A stretch of DNA of 64,000 nt from Coptis chinensis (GCA_015680905.1 CM027383.1:96061501-96125500); one strand, 5' to 3'; positions 1-12,856 are shown, counted from the first letter of the stretch. Notes: generated by a model from the sequence alone, not told the origin. Numbers and translations are program-made.

Positions 1-1429
1 ACGCCACCCAATCTATTTATGGGCTTACACTTCATGAAAGCCAAATTTTTAGAATTATTTCACCACATTTAAAAACTTCCTAGGACATTTTTTTTTTTGT
101 GTATCATTTTGTGTATGTGTGTGGGTATGTATATTATTGTTTCACCACATTTCCTTTAACTATGTTGCATTCCTTTGATGAATATTTTATCTTTGCTATT
201 ATTTGTCCATGCAAAAAACGTGGTGGTGAAGGAAGTGATACTTTGTTTCTTCTCAATTGCTAAACATATGTTCAGTGCTTCGATTGAATGCAAGCAGGCA
301 TTTCATAAACAGACTAAGTGCCTCAAATAATGTTAACACTTGGTTATGTTTAGCTTTATATTTAATCCTATGGTACGTAGTGCAACTTATGGCTTGGAAT
401 CCCTCATGTGCCTTGATCACCATGTAAGAATTGATTTGAAAAGGCTTAATAGGAGTTTGCAAAGCCTTCATCAATATGAAATCCAAAGGTTTTATTGTTC
501 TCTTTAACAACCAGCATCAACTTTTTCTCTCCAATATAAATCTCGAGAACGGTATTAGTTTTCTCTTCATCGAGTTTCTCTTATGCCCTAACTATAATAT
601 TTTTTATTGGAACTTTACTTCATAAAATCTATATTTCACATTCTCATTTCTATCTCTATAGGGTTACTAAGTTATCGCTTGGAAACGAAAGAAAAGGCTA
701 AACCCAAACTGAAGGTCTTTCAGATACCTAAAGTTAGTTATAGGTTATGTTGTATATGGTTATTGTTATTCTCTTAATTTTGCCATTTAGCGTTCTTAAC
801 TATTTTTCTATCGTTTTAGTAAATTAATGGAGTAGGTTGTATTAGACTATCGTTTATAGATGTGTTTCCCATTTTTAATGCTTTGGTTTTGAATGTATAG
901 TTACCATGGTAAAAACAAACTGCGGTGGAATCGCACCAAGAAAGGTTACGAGAGTCGATTCATACGTTTCCAAGGAGAACGTCACATGTAGATCAGTTTT
1001 TCTAATCACAGTTCCATGTCATCTAATCAATTTACAACTTCTAGGTGATCCCATCATTGCCTCCTCCTATCCCTTAATAAGTTATTTTTCTCTGCCTGCT
1101 ACAATGGGATTGTGTTTTTGTTGATTTTTTAGTGTGAACTCTAAAGTATCCCAACCTTTTACTTGAAGTTGTGAACACAAAACGCTCATGCATTAAAACC
1201 AAATTAAATGTTTAGAATTAGAGTGCGCATCATTGAAGTTATATATATTTCATAATCTGAAAGTACATTTACCCTTATCATGGTATGGGATTTACTTCTT
1301 TGAGTAGGATGCCTTAATAATTAATACATTTTGTCCATGTTGTCAATGGGAATATTAAATGCATGTGCTTGGTACTGCAGTATTGGTTGTTACATGCAGT
1401 CCTAATGGAACTGTCATGGTTGTTCATCA
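1..1429. other. No gene recognised
   Basis: AT-rich sequence with no reading frame I can tie to a protein family. A short open frame at about 906-1124 has a vaguely peroxidase-like composition (GG followed by an R-V-x-S pattern) ahead of the peroxidase relic. It is too degraded to call an upstream exon. Confidence 0.4.
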
Positions 1430-1711
1430 GGTTCTCATAGTATTGGAATAATTCACTGCCAGTTCTTCCACAATCGTCTATACAACTTCGTAGGGAGTGG
1501 TGGACCTGACCCTTCTCTTAAACCAGAATTTTAGAACCAGATGAGGTTGAGATGTAATAACAGCGGGGATTTACCTGAGGAGCCTGGCATGAATATGGAC
1601 TACAAGGGGCCAACAAGATCAGGGTTTGGTACACACTGCTATAAGAGTTTGGTGGAAGAGCAGGGAATTCTACATGCTGATTAGCGGCTGGGATTCGATT
1701 TCGGGGGGTAT
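1430..1711 (+). pseudogene. Class III peroxidase, last-exon relic
   Basis: Translating from 1430 gives the distal-exon signature of secreted plant class III peroxidases. It starts with the proximal-histidine motif HSIGIIHC and continues with FFHNRLYNF, GSGGPDPSLKPEF and later THCYKSLVEEQGILHAD, which matches the family's THYYKxLLxxxGLxxSD block. Functional members are heme enzymes of the cell wall or vacuole that oxidise phenolics with hydrogen peroxide. This copy cannot make one: the frame has a TAG at 1532-1534, where the family has a residue before the Q-x-R-x-x-C block, and a second TAG at 1682-1684. The TTCATCAG just before 1430 looks like an old intron acceptor. I found no convincing upstream exons carrying the distal histidine. 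The family assignment is secure, but the specific paralogue is not. Confidence 0.75.
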
Positions 1712-2789
1712 AAATTGAGGGTCAAGACTCAAGACGTGTATGGGAAAGAAAATAAAAAAGAATTAATGGCGTACTTAAGCAATTAATTCGGTTCCAATAA
1801 CCTTTCTCTTTTCCAATAAACCCTTCGGATAAATCAAGGGTCTGGTCATTCCCTCGCCACTGAGAGAAAATAGTCATTAATTGTGAGAATTATGAAAAAA
1901 AACGCATTCGCTCCCTATCCCCATTCCCCACACCCCGAGAGCTTCCTCTCCCATAAAAATTCCTCTTCTTACGCTCTCTATTCCCAACCCCTGAAATCAT
2001 ACTCTTCTTAAGTGAATCATAGATGTATTGGATTCATGGCCATTTCTGATTGTTTGCTTTTTAATTCATTCATGTTATTACCCATTTTGGAGTGGAAGCT
2101 TTGCATAACAAGGGGTATGTATTTCCATTATTTATTCTTTCCAAATTGTTTATTATATTTCTTGATACTTCCGTTAGAAATCAGATTTTCTATTGTGTTT
2201 TTTTGTCTCTGACTTTCCCTTTTTTCATTTATTTTTTTATGTTAGCTTAGCATTGCCTGCTCAAATAATCTCATGGGGAGTACTTGGTATGCATGTTTCT
2301 ATCTCTTGCACCACCTGTGATCAATGAATCTCATGTAAGTTATGTTATATTTTTTTGTCCTATTTTTTTTTTTCTTTATTTAGTTTCAAACATGAGAACC
2401 TTTCATGAATGCAGTTTCATTTTTGTTGATTACGCAGCCTTCAACTTTTCCATGGTACAATCAATTCTAGAGAAAGACTTTTTTCACCCTTTGTGTTTTC
2501 TTCTAAATTTCTCCCAGGTATGACTCTTCAATTCCTACCTGTTTTCCCATCCTTAACACTTTCTTTTCCGCACATTACGTTATTGTTTTTTTTTTCCGGT
2601 TAATTTTCAAAGAGTATCTTTGTATCTGCATTACACTATGTTCTATTGCTATTCCTGTAGCTTGAATCCTTGCATTGTCAAAATACTAAGCCGCTCCATT
2701 CAAAAACCTATGTTGAATTAGTGTAGAAAGTTGGGTGGAAAGGTAGAGGACCAAGCTCCAAAAGTTTGTGATTCCGCCTTTGTGGTGGG
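1712..2789. other. No gene recognised
   Basis: Contains a pyrimidine-rich stretch near 1900-1990 and AT-rich sequence. I see no coding signature, TIR or LTR. Confidence 0.4.
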
Positions 2790-3515
2790 TTTCTGGGGTT
2801 GAGGAAACCTTCGTCACGAGGAGTTGCCTTTTTTTTTGCTCAATAATTTACGAGACCTTTGGCCCCCCCTTTTTTTATAGGTTGAGACGAGTACAATGAG
2901 GATCAAAACCGGGGAACCCCCTTTGGTCAAGACCAGTTGAAATGCAATATGTGTTAAATAGTTATTTTTTTATATTATTATTAGGACGTATTCATCTTCT
3001 CTTACTTTGTCTTTCATGTTCTTTTCACTCTGAGATTGTTCATCTCATTGTTTTTATGCACACATTCTTTTGCGTGCATGAAAGCCTGATAACCAACATC
3101 TTCATTACTAACGCTCTTTGCATCATACTACTTAACATGGTGCTTTCTTCCTGGGTTTTTGGGGTTGAGGAAACCTTTGTCACGAGTAGTTGCCTTTTTT
3201 TTGCTCAATAATTTACGAGACCTTTGGCCCCTTTTTTTTTATAGGTTGAGACGAGTACAATGAGGATCAGAGCCGGGAAACCCCCTTTGGTCAAGACCAG
3301 TTGAAATGCAATCTGTGTTAAATAGTTATTTTTTTTATATTATTATTAGGACGTATGCATCTACTCTTACTTTGTCTTTCATGTTCTTTTCACTCTGAGA
3401 TTGTTCATCTCATTTTTTTTATGCACACATTATTCTGCGTGCATAAAAGCCTTATAACCTACATCTTCATTACTAACGTTATTTGCATCATACTACTTAA
3501 CATGATGCTTTCTTC
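2790..3515. repeat. Tandem duplication, 366-bp unit, two copies
   Basis: The block beginning GGGTTTCTGGGGTTGAGGAA at about 2788 recurs as GGGTTTTTGGGGTTGAGGAA at about 3154. The marker GAGGAAACCT sits at 2801 and 3167, so the period is 366 bp. The copies stay aligned through CGAGACCTTTGGCC, GACGAGTACAATGAGGATCA and CATCATACTACTTAACATG, differing by scattered substitutions and homopolymer lengths. Short open frames in each copy (2942-3211, 3355-3645) are low-complexity and hydrophobic and are probably chance. Function unknown. Confidence 0.8.
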
Positions 3516-6500
3516 CTCTTTGTTTACATACATATATATGGCTTTTGTTGAGGCATCTTTTTTTGTTCATACTCTTCTACTATCTACTATAATTTTGCTG
3601 AACGAAATAGAAGAATGTTTATGTTTTATTGTTGCAGCATCATAGCCTCCACTTATATGGTTTATTACACCCAATTTAAAGATTAGTGTTACTTTTCTAT
3701 ACCAGATGTAGCTTCATTTCTTTTGGTTTTGTATCCGTTTATGATTTAAAATAGAAATAGGTGTGTTTTTAAATTTGTGCTGAATACATGCATTTTTTTC
3801 CCTGCTTATGTTGTTGTAATTGGTAATTTGTTTTCTTTCCTAAGGGATTCCAATTTTTCTATGCTCTTTTTAAAATTTGGCAAAAGAAGTTACTTAAAGT
3901 ATTTCCTTTTTTCCAAATTCGATTTTATTATATCTGTTGATTGGCATAGTAGTAATCACTAATAGTTATTTATGATATCCTGTGTGTATATGCTTTTTTC
4001 AATTCGGGGCAAGTGCATTATTACTCTCAAGGTGATTTTCAAATATCATATTGAACAAAATTGGGGCCAGAAAATGGAAATTTAGAGTTGTCTCATTCCA
4101 ATGAGCTTTGCCACAACTATTTTCCAGAATTCCTTTAATGATATTGATTCCCTAAAGACTAAGGCCCTCCCCTTTTATTGTGTCAACAATACATTGTGTG
4201 GACAACACATATAAAATGTTGTGGCTTAGGAATAGTTTGCAGGGAAATGCTAACTAGAGAATGACTTTTTCTTAATTTATTTAGTTGAATTTTTGTCTGC
4301 AAGTAGAAGCCGACTATATGAGTGTCATAAGACAATTTTTTCTTAATTGTCTCTATAGACATTTTACGTGACACGATGTAATTAGTTTGACTATATAATG
4401 CTTTATGAATTCGTCCCCACTATCTTTCTTCTCCTTCCAAAATTTGGGCAGATGGAAATGTCAGAGTAGTTAACTAATTAACCGAGCACGTTGCACTTTT
4501 TTCTTTAAACATTGTTCTGAATTGTGAATGAGTTCAATAATTATTGCATTAGACACTCACTTTGTTTAATAGTAACAACATATTCAAAGACAAATTGGGT
4601 GGCGGAGTACGTGTGTGCATGCCTTGCTATTTTGAATAAGGTATGTGTATTGTTTGATGGCATTTTTACCTTTTTGTTTTAGTATATTTTGTATTGTTAC
4701 CCCATTTGGTTAAAAAAAACACAATCTATTTTTCTATTCTTTCTTTGTTTTCAGATTTACTATTCCGCAGAAAACCTTTCTTTACCAATGTACTCTGAGA
4801 TAACTTGCACTTTTATGTTAGCTTGATTGAAACTATACTTCATTTATGTTATGTTTCAGGCCATGGCTTTTACTAAACTCATATAAGAACTCCTTAAAAA
4901 ATTGTTGAAGTAAAATTAGGTATGCATTGCCACCTTTATTTTCGTTATTGCTATTATTGTTTTAATTCCAATTCAGGTTTTCAACTAGAAACTAGCCTCA
5001 AGCAAAGTGGATATTTTAGAACATTTAAAATCCCTTCAAACAATATCATGGTTTTATATTGTTGCTGTGACATTATATTGTTAGGTTGTCCATGATCAAT
5101 TCATGACTATGTACTTTTTTGGTTTTTAATTTGTTCTGGTGAAGTTGCAAACATATTTAAGGAACTCTATATGCTTTTCAGGGGGAAAACTTTTCCAGTG
5201 GAAATTGGACTAGCGATGGAGGAGAGCTAAAAGTACTATACAAGCATGGAAATATGGTGCGAGGCGTTTGTAGGGTGCTTCTTTGCTAGGATCTTTGGTG
5301 GAACTCTGGCCTAAAACTTTTTTTCCTGTTTTTTTTAAAAAGTTTGTAGACACTATTATGTATTGCTCGAATGGTGAGGAAGTGATGGATTTTTTTTTTA
5401 TGTAATCTCATGACTATACATTCTTATTAGGCTGGTTTATTAACGAAGCTGCCCTATTTTGTTAACCACTTTTATGACAAGAAGTCTACGTAATCTAACA
5501 TTTCGATATCTACTTTTGTATACAGTTAGTCGAAGAAAAAGATCATGCCAATCCTCCACCTCATATTTCTCTTTTTAGTTTTGGTGTTTTTCATGTATTC
5601 AAAACAAAACGGAAATATTATTGACATAAACAAAATTCAGTTTCTTAGAGGTTTTAAATACGATTAGTTATTTGGAATTATATTGACATTGCCCCATTAT
5701 ATGCACAACAAACTCAGCCATTAGAGGCAGACATTTGATAAGAGCCTTTGTTTTATTTCTTATTTTATTATTTTTAGTTACTTTTTTTTATGGTAGTAAA
5801 CATTTGATAAGAGCTTTTCTACACAACAAATTGTTTCTGTTAGAGGAAGACATTTGATAAGAGCTATCCATGCCAAAGTTACAACAACTATTTTGCAGGT
5901 GTTAATGCCAATTACAATAAAAAGACACAATAACTTTATGAAATCTGTACCGAAAGCACGAACATTAACTAGTCTATATAACAAATAAGGGTGGAGTGGA
6001 TTGACAAATTCCATCTCATAAGGTGATACGTGGTTGTGCCACTCTCTAATCATAGCCACTAAAATGTTTTTCTGGGGTGAATTAACAAGTTTTTTTGGGG
6101 TGAGTTTAAATTTTTTTTCTTACCTTACCCACCCCACACAAAAAAAGCCTAGACTGTTTTTGGGCTGAACTTTTATGGGTTGTTGGGTTCTGAAAATATG
6201 AGTATGAGCTCATTTTAAAAAAAAATGAGGGGGAGAGAGGCGGCGAAGACGTGCGAATCTGTGCCGTAAAGGGGGCGCCAAACGGCGCCCGTATCTGTGC
6301 AAAGTACGACACAGGCAAATACTAGTCATAAACAACGTAAAAATCCACGTTCTGGGTGATATACAACAGACAGATCGGGCAATCAATTCATGCACAACTA
6401 TGAAGGATGACTCCTCCAAGAAGCTAGGTTCTCCCAAATAATAAAAGGTTTCAAATTGTCAGTTGAATATAAAGCAAAGAAAACATAACTCACTTGGAAT

Positions 6501-6798
6501 TAGTGTTTCCGATTAAGGAAGCACTCGAATTGAAAAGGGACCAGCAAGTTGAGCGAGCAAATCCAGCCTCATCCCCCGACCCACCTTGTGTCAGGACCAA
6601 CATCAAAAAATATAACAGTATACTGGCAACACCTCAGGTGAACTTCATTGGCGGACCATAAGCAAGACTTTCACAAAACAATATACTAGCAACATTAATA
6701 GAGAATTGTCTATTAGAATGGTACTCTTTATCTGTGAACTAAAGGTACAACAATCTTTAAAAACACATGCATCAGTCAAACCAAAAGACACTTTCAAG
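3516..6798. other. No gene recognised; minor local repeats
   Basis: AT-rich sequence without a supportable gene. CATTTGATAAGAGC occurs three times near 5729, 5800 and 5850, and the surrounding ~120 bp is partly duplicated. GC-rich sequence near 6240-6300 contains GGCGCC palindromes but no recognisable gene. Confidence 0.4.
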
Positions 6799-8173
6799 CA
6801 AGGCCCAAATTCGGTGAATATACTAGTGTACCCAAAAACCGATATATATTATATATATATATATATCGGATATATCCATTTTTTTGTGACCAGTTCAAAC
6901 TATCAAAAATATCGGAAATATTGGAGGACATAATTGCAACATTTAATAAAAAAAACCATAAAAAAAAAAATATTGACAAATAATTAACCACAATGTCATA
7001 ATCTAATGTACTCAAAGTCTCAAATTACAAAATAAGATAAATAAGTTACATCAATACATAAACGAGTGATGTGGCTGGTCAACTTCCATACCCGATTCTT
7101 GAATCCTAATTGCTTCACAATACCCTACCCAAGTGTATACAGAGTTATATCCACCGTCGAGAAATTGTCGAACATGTCACTCATATTTTTGTGTTGGAAA
7201 TTCTAACATGATTCCAATTTGAGGAGTGTTGGTGTAAGTATACATTGGGCGCAATGCAACAAATCCAGGTGCAGTTCCAAGACTTCCAACAGATTCATAA
7301 TTTGGATAGAGTTGTCCATATGTTGGTTTAGGTTGTGGTGCGCCATAAGGTTGTTGATCAACCTCCATCCAATATCCATATAAAGAACCCTATGACGCAC
7401 TACTCGCAGGGTGACTGATCATGCCACTAGAAGAATCGTTATCTCTTGATTGGTTGTATCCCCAACCACTACCATATATACCCTCTCATTGTCATGGTCG
7501 TGTGTCCCTGAACTCATACTCATTGCTTCAAAATTAGAAGAAACTGAATCAATATCAACATCATTTCGTATAATGTGTCATCGTTGTCTTTTTTTACCAA
7601 CACTTCCACGCCCTGGCTCATACATTCTTTGGGAATTGTCATTAATAACTCCTCTACCACTATTGTTTCTGGGTACAACCTCATATACTTGTGGGTCCAA
7701 TAGAGTTTCCTCATCAGTTGAGTCATGCAATTGAACGTTAAAATTACCTCCACCACCACCACCATTGTTGTCACCATCATCACCACCACTATCATCATCA
7801 TCAGTATCAGGTTCTTGTGTCTCATCATCACCTGAGATGTTCTCGAATAAATTATCTTGTGTCTCGTCATCACTTCCGATATTCTCATTACATTGTGCAC
7901 ATATATATCGGATATCTCGCCGATATATATCGAATATATCAGAAATATTTATTTTAAAAAATGGTCAAAAAGTCAAACGATATATATCGATTATATCGTA
8001 TATATCAGTTATATCGGCGATATAAAGTTTTATATCGGAAATTCCGATATATATCGGGGGAAAAAAAGATTCAATATTCGGTGGATATATATCAAATATA
8101 TCGATATCGGTGTACAAAAAAAATGATATATATCGACGATAAATCATATATATCGACGATATTTTGGGCCTTG
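6799..8173. mobile_element. hAT-type element with ATATATCG subterminal arrays
   Basis: The ends are inverted: CAAGGCCCAAAT at 6799 and, read on the other strand from 8173, CAAGGCCCAAAATAT. Both sides carry the same 8-bp target duplication CTTTCAAG (6791-6798 and 8174-8181). An 8-bp duplication with a CA-starting TIR is the hAT pattern. Both subterminal regions are dense in permutations of GATATATCG and GGAAATATCGG, which probably act as transposase-binding repeats. The middle (about 7170-7900) reads on the - strand as the tail of a transposase-like protein, so this looks like an internally deleted, non-autonomous copy. A 394-bp relative lies at 24687-25080. Confidence 0.85.
7177..7890 (-). 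pseudogene. hAT transposase C-terminal tail remnant
   Basis: Read on the - strand inside the hAT element, one frame gives an acidic and Gly-rich tail (a DDETQ repeat, then DTDDDDSGGDDGDNNGGGGG, then VGKKRQR) ending in a stop near 7570. A following frame ends YTYTNTPQIG..EFPTQKYE just before the 3' end of the element. Acidic, glycine-rich and low-complexity tails after the dimerisation domain are common in plant hAT transposases, and the position next to the TIR fits. No BED zinc finger, catalytic core or hATC dimerisation motif is present. The internal stop and frame changes make it non-functional. Assignment rests mainly on the hAT termini around it. Confidence 0.45.
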
Positions 8174-9939
8174 CTTTCAAGTAGAAATTGTCACACACCG
8201 AAACAAGAAACACACATTTTTTTAAGAAGATTCCTTCCATCCACCATAGGTCTCCTCTTTTGCAGAGTACCCACGGTAACCACTTGCCTCACTTGCATAC
8301 AGAAACAAAATGAAAAAAGATTTAGTTGAGTTACAAAGTTTACAAAATGAATTATTACAAATAGCCAACATACTTATAACAGCATATGGGGCTTGCATAC
8401 TCGATATTTTAGGTTCCAACATTGCTTCTGCAGTTTATGCCATGTATTTAGAATTCTTGAAGTTTCATGTGTACACAGTCAGAATTATAAATGTATAACA
8501 TATTCTTATATTTCTGTTTTTCAAATTCTCTTGTTTTTCTTACTTCTTGATGTGTTTTAAGCTCATAATATTGTAAATTTAACTTCTTATCTTGTGCTGC
8601 AGGTACAGTTGTTATTATTGGTATGCTGGTCACTACATTTCTCATGATTCTATTATGAACAGTTCCATTTTTCTGTTGGGGATTTCAATAAAACAGACTT
8701 GTTGTTTCATTGGTAATGCCGAAATTTGTGGTATTTTGGGATATCCTAAATTCTTATTTTGATAGTTGATAATTGTCAGAACTCAAAATATATAAAGCAT
8801 CATCTTCTTTGATCTTGTATGTTGTGGGTCTTGTTTTGGTTGGGCTTCTAAAGGGATTTTGGATCACTAGGGTAGAGGATGATCCAATTAGCTTGTATTG
8901 GGTAGGTTTCTTTTGGCCATGATTCAATAGATTTTGGGCTAGGGATTTTTTTTTGGCCCTGATTCGGCTATTTTAAAAAATATTGAAAAAATTAAAAACG
9001 ACACATGTCAAGTGTCGTAGAAAAAAAACGACTGCAAAAAAAAATGGGTCACCATATGACACTTAAAAGTGTCTTTTTTTTAAAAAAAAAAAACAACGCA
9101 TCTGTCATGTCTTTCTTCAACAGATCTGGTGTAATGTGCAATGCAATCTACGGTGAAGGGCTAGATACGCCTTTCAAAAAGTTCCTTGTTGGAGTGGCCC
9201 TTGAATTATTTATTGACATTGAATAATATGGTTGAATATCCATAAAAATGAAGCATAATTCATTAAAAAAAACTTAAAAAATAGTAGGCAGCACAAACCT
9301 ATTATTAACCTATCTCTTTTATTTAAACTATTAGGTGCTAAAACTAATAAAATGTGAAAAAATTAAAGTAAATACATAAACAATAACAACATTGAAAGTT
9401 GCTATCAATCCTCAATTTGCACATAACCTGAATATGAAGACATTCGAAATGGTGGTAATCGAGTGTGATTGGTGATATTCACTTGGAAAAAATACCTAAC
9501 CTTGAACCTAATAGAGGCGAATAGAAGGAGAGATGAAAGAGAGAAGAGAGATGAATGAATATGTTGAGGAGATGAAGTTATTTCCTCTTCCTGGGAAAAT
9601 CACAGCTCTCTGAGTTTTTTTCGAAGGAGAGACAAAGGTGGGGTGGAGAGATATATTATCGGACTTTTTTCTTTTTTTTGTTGTGGCAAATATTTTTGTT
9701 TTGTGGCAAATTCATGTGTTATTTTGGCATGGCAAAATTGCTTACCTCCCCTAATGTAAATTTTGTCACGAAAATTGTGGCAAATCCAAGATTGCCGCAA
9801 ATTGATGATTTTTTGCATTGGGGTAATCAAACACAGCCTAGGTGTTTGCATTTTTATTGGTGAGAGAAATGTTGCTAAAAAAGAGTTATTGGAGAAGAAA
9901 TCAAGAGCACTTTTATTTTGAATATATATATATATATAT
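8174..9939. other. No gene recognised
   Basis: Short open frames (such as 8310-8498) and a hydrophobic stretch after a possible acceptor near 8600 have no family I can name. Around 9000-9080 there are self-complementary GACACATGTCAAGTGTCG-like motifs of the kind found near transposon ends, but I could not define an element. Sequence near 9600-9860 is AT-rich. Confidence 0.35.
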
Positions 9940-10698
9940 AGCCCCGCTCCTAGACAGACGTCCGTTTGCGGACTTTAGTTAAAAACCGAAATTTCAAAAT
10001 ATAATCTCGCAAAGGGTTTTTTCAAAACTCTCTCGCTTGCTCCCTCTCTCCTATTCTCTCTCCAACTTCTTTTTTTTTAGAGACAGAGAGTTGATAGAAA
10101 GAAGAAAAGAATCACAGTAAAGATTTCAATTTCAACACTGAAATCCCAACAAAAGAATAATTACATTTTCTTAGTCACATACTCATATTCGTTTCAATCT
10201 CCTCAGATCTCCTTCGTTTTTCATTTAATGCTAGGAGATCTGCTATGACGAATTCACTCATTCGAATCGGTACCGTTGAAGGGGATTTGGTTAAAAAAGC
10301 TTTAGCCGCTTTGATTCGACCTTCATCACATCATCAAAGAAGAAAAGCAACTTTTCAACCAGGTTCGTTTGTATTATTTCAACCAGCTTTTCAACCAGAT
10401 TGAATATTTATAATATAGAAGAAATAGGTTCGTTTGTATTATTTCTTCGAACCCTTAATCTTTTCTGTTCTCCCAGTTTTCCCCAGCCGGAGATACATCT
10501 ACCAAGTCCAAGCAATTGAAGATGAAGAGATGAACAAAAGAGGAGATCAAAGATGAAAGAACACTTTTCCAAGTAGAATCTGTGGCAGAAAAGATTATTT
10601 TTTTTATAAATAGACATACTTGCGTATTATCTAGTTGTTAGGCTTGTATCTACGATTCTTTTTTGAAGGAGTTAGATCAGAGATCAAAGAGCGGGGCT
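9940..10698. mobile_element. 759-bp TIR element, AGCCCCGCTC termini
   Basis: The left end AGCCCCGCTC (9940-9949) is the exact inverse of GAGCGGGGCT (10689-10698). Both ends abut runs of TATATA, so the target duplication (probably TA or TATA) cannot be measured. Inside are pyrimidine-rich sequence and a direct repeat of CAACCAG-type text near 10350-10440. No transposase frame is visible. It is a non-autonomous DNA element; the superfamily is undecided. Confidence 0.6.
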
Positions 10699-10726
10699 AT
10701 ATATATATATATAGGGGTATATATAG

Positions 10727-11104
10727 GGGATAGTTATATGAACTCCACTAAAACGAACTCCAAATGAACTCTACCACTTAACTCAATGAACTAGAAACTG
10801 ATTTTTGGTGGAGATGTTTTCCACACAATAGAAATCATCCTCACAAAAAATCAGCTCATTTGAAGATGTACAACCTCATAAAAAATCATTATGAAATTAT
10901 CCAACGGTCCAGATTTTTTTAATTTCGATACAATTTTTGACAAGATTAGACATATTCAATTGAGCTGATTTTTGGTGGGGGTGTTCTCCATTATGAGATG
11001 TACACATCCACAAAAAATTAGTCCTCAGTTCATTTTGTAAGTTCATTTTTATGAGTGGAGTAACTTTGGAGTCGCTATAAGGTAGAGTTCATATAACCAT
11101 CCCC
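10727..11104. mobile_element. MITE family 'GGTTATATGAACTC', copy A
   Basis: The left end GGGGATAGTTATATGAACTC (from 10727) matches the inverse of the right end, GAGTTCATATAACCATCCCC (to 11104), with one mismatch. ATATA flanks both sides. The interior has further imperfect inverted symmetry (AATCAGCTCATTTGAAGATG against AATTGAGCTGATTTTTGGTG), which would let the element fold. No coding potential. Two further copies lie at 12535-12856 and 17368-17750. Confidence 0.8.
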
Positions 11105-12534
11105 ATATATTCTATAAATGAATCACGTAGGATTTAGTATGGGTCTTAATAAATATTTTAAATACGTCTAATAAAAAGAAGAGTAATTTAGGAAGTTAAA
11201 TGTGTCTAAAATTATTTTATTTATTTATTTTAAAATTAGAGAACTAGAATGTTTTTATGAGTGTGTTCAGGATCACTCTTCACATTTTTTTGTTTTTTTT
11301 AACTGTTTTTTTTTGTCGAAGATTGTGATTGCTCTTACTGTCATAGCACGTGTAAATTGTGAGTGACCCGACATTTTTTCAAATAAAGAGCCAGGTTAGT
11401 ACAGTCCAAACATCTGCAAAATATGAAAATTTGTAAGATCAAATCATAAAACTGGCACAATGGAACTTTCAATTCTGGAGTCTAGAGCCAGTTACTCTGA
11501 GAAAGCTCTCACACGTCATGAAAAAACAAAAACTTACGCTAGCCAAATATGATGTGCCAAAATGCCAATCGTGTGGTAGACTGGTAGTAGTGGTGGTGGT
11601 AGGTCACATCTGGGATTTGGGGTGTTTCTTCAACTGGTGTTGGTTGGTTTGAGGTTAGGTGTACCATATATCCACGATTCCACGTTGCCATCCAAGGAGT
11701 GGGTAAGTTGCAAAGAAAGAAATGGTCACAACACACTCGTAAGAAAAAGAATAAAAGAGTGTGGTTGGTGTAGCCTTTTGGATGGTGGGGGTGGTCGTGG
11801 GGTTGACATACACACTTATATTACAGAAAATATAAGCCACCCACGGTCAAACTATGATGGTTTAGTCATTATAGTGTCAGACACCGGGTGTTGTATGTTA
11901 GTTATTAACTTAGCTAATAACATTGTCGTGTACTCGTATTTGCAATTTGGCATATATTCTTCAAAGTTAGCGACGATGATAGACATGTGTGACGCTTGCA
12001 GTACGAAAGATCAAATCATACGTTTGAATTTTGTAAGCTTGAAGTTTTCAATGATGTCATCTAAGATTTTTCTGATTTTTGTTTATAGGGGTAAATATAT
12101 TTTAAGTTTCTGATATATACGGCCAATACAAAAATATACAATCAGGTTTCAGGTCAAATCAAAAAGACATATGACCTAAATATACTTTGGGCGTTTTTTA
12201 CATTAAACTAGCATGATGCATGTGCTCCGCACATGATGTTTAGTAGTTGTTATTTGAGTTTAAATGACATAATTGTCTTTATTAGAATTACAAATTTACT
12301 TTAATATTTTGATTGGGTGTTTTGTAATTTAATCAAATGGATATGGGCAATTCCGTCCAAATAAAATGGTTGAAGAGACCAAGAGTTACATAAAAAAATA
12401 TTAAAATACTTCAGGGGACTCAAAGATAATATGACCTAAATTCTTTAAAGTATTTTAGATATAATGTGTTATTTTTCTTGCCTGATTATTTGTGAACTTT
12501 CAATTTTTAACAATTGATCGTAGAACCAACAATT
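11105..12534. other. No gene recognised
   Basis: Includes a 163-codon open frame at about 11622-12113 that has no recognisable motifs and is overlapped by open frames on the other strand. I treat it as chance. No repeat structure found. Confidence 0.35.
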
Positions 12535-12856
12535 TATACAAACTCCACTATGAAAAACAATGAAATAGAAACTTATTTTTTGTGGAGATATTCTCCCTAC
12601 AATATAGATTATCCTTATAAAAAATCAGCACATTTGATGATGTCTAGACTTATCGAAATTTACTTACAATGTTATAAGATTATCTAACGGTCCAAATTTT
12701 TTAAATTTCAAAACAACTTTTGACAAGATTAAACATTTTCGTTTGGGCTGATTTTTTGTAGAAAGATTCCTTATTATGAAAAGACTATCTTCACCAAAAC
12801 TCAGCCCTCAATTTATCTTATAAATCAACTTTTAGTGGTAGAGTTCATATAACAAG
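12535..12856. mobile_element. MITE family 'GGTTATATGAACTC', copy B (old)
   Basis: A diverged copy of the 10727-11104 element in the same orientation. Shared landmarks in order are AACTCCACTA, GTGGAGATATTCTCC, AAAAATCAGCACATTTGATGATG, TAACGGTCCAAATTTTTT, GACAAGATTAAACAT and GTAGAGTTCATATAAC. The left terminus is lost or mutated, and it has many more substitutions than copies A and C. Confidence 0.65.

Noticed and set aside
906..1124. Open frame with peroxidase-like composition ahead of the relic
   Set aside because: No anchored motif (distal His, Cys pairs) can be placed; similarity is impressionistic.
7520..7900. 126-codon Met/Val-rich frame on the - strand
   Set aside because: It is an off-frame reading of the acidic GAT/GGT-rich transposase tail, which makes more sense in the neighbouring frame.
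6830..8165. ATATATCG repeats as a satellite or centromeric array
   Set aside because: The repeats lie strictly inside TIR- and TSD-bounded elements.
11622..12113. 163-codon open frame on the + strand
   Set aside because: No motif or codon structure I recognise, and overlapped by equally long frames on the other strand.
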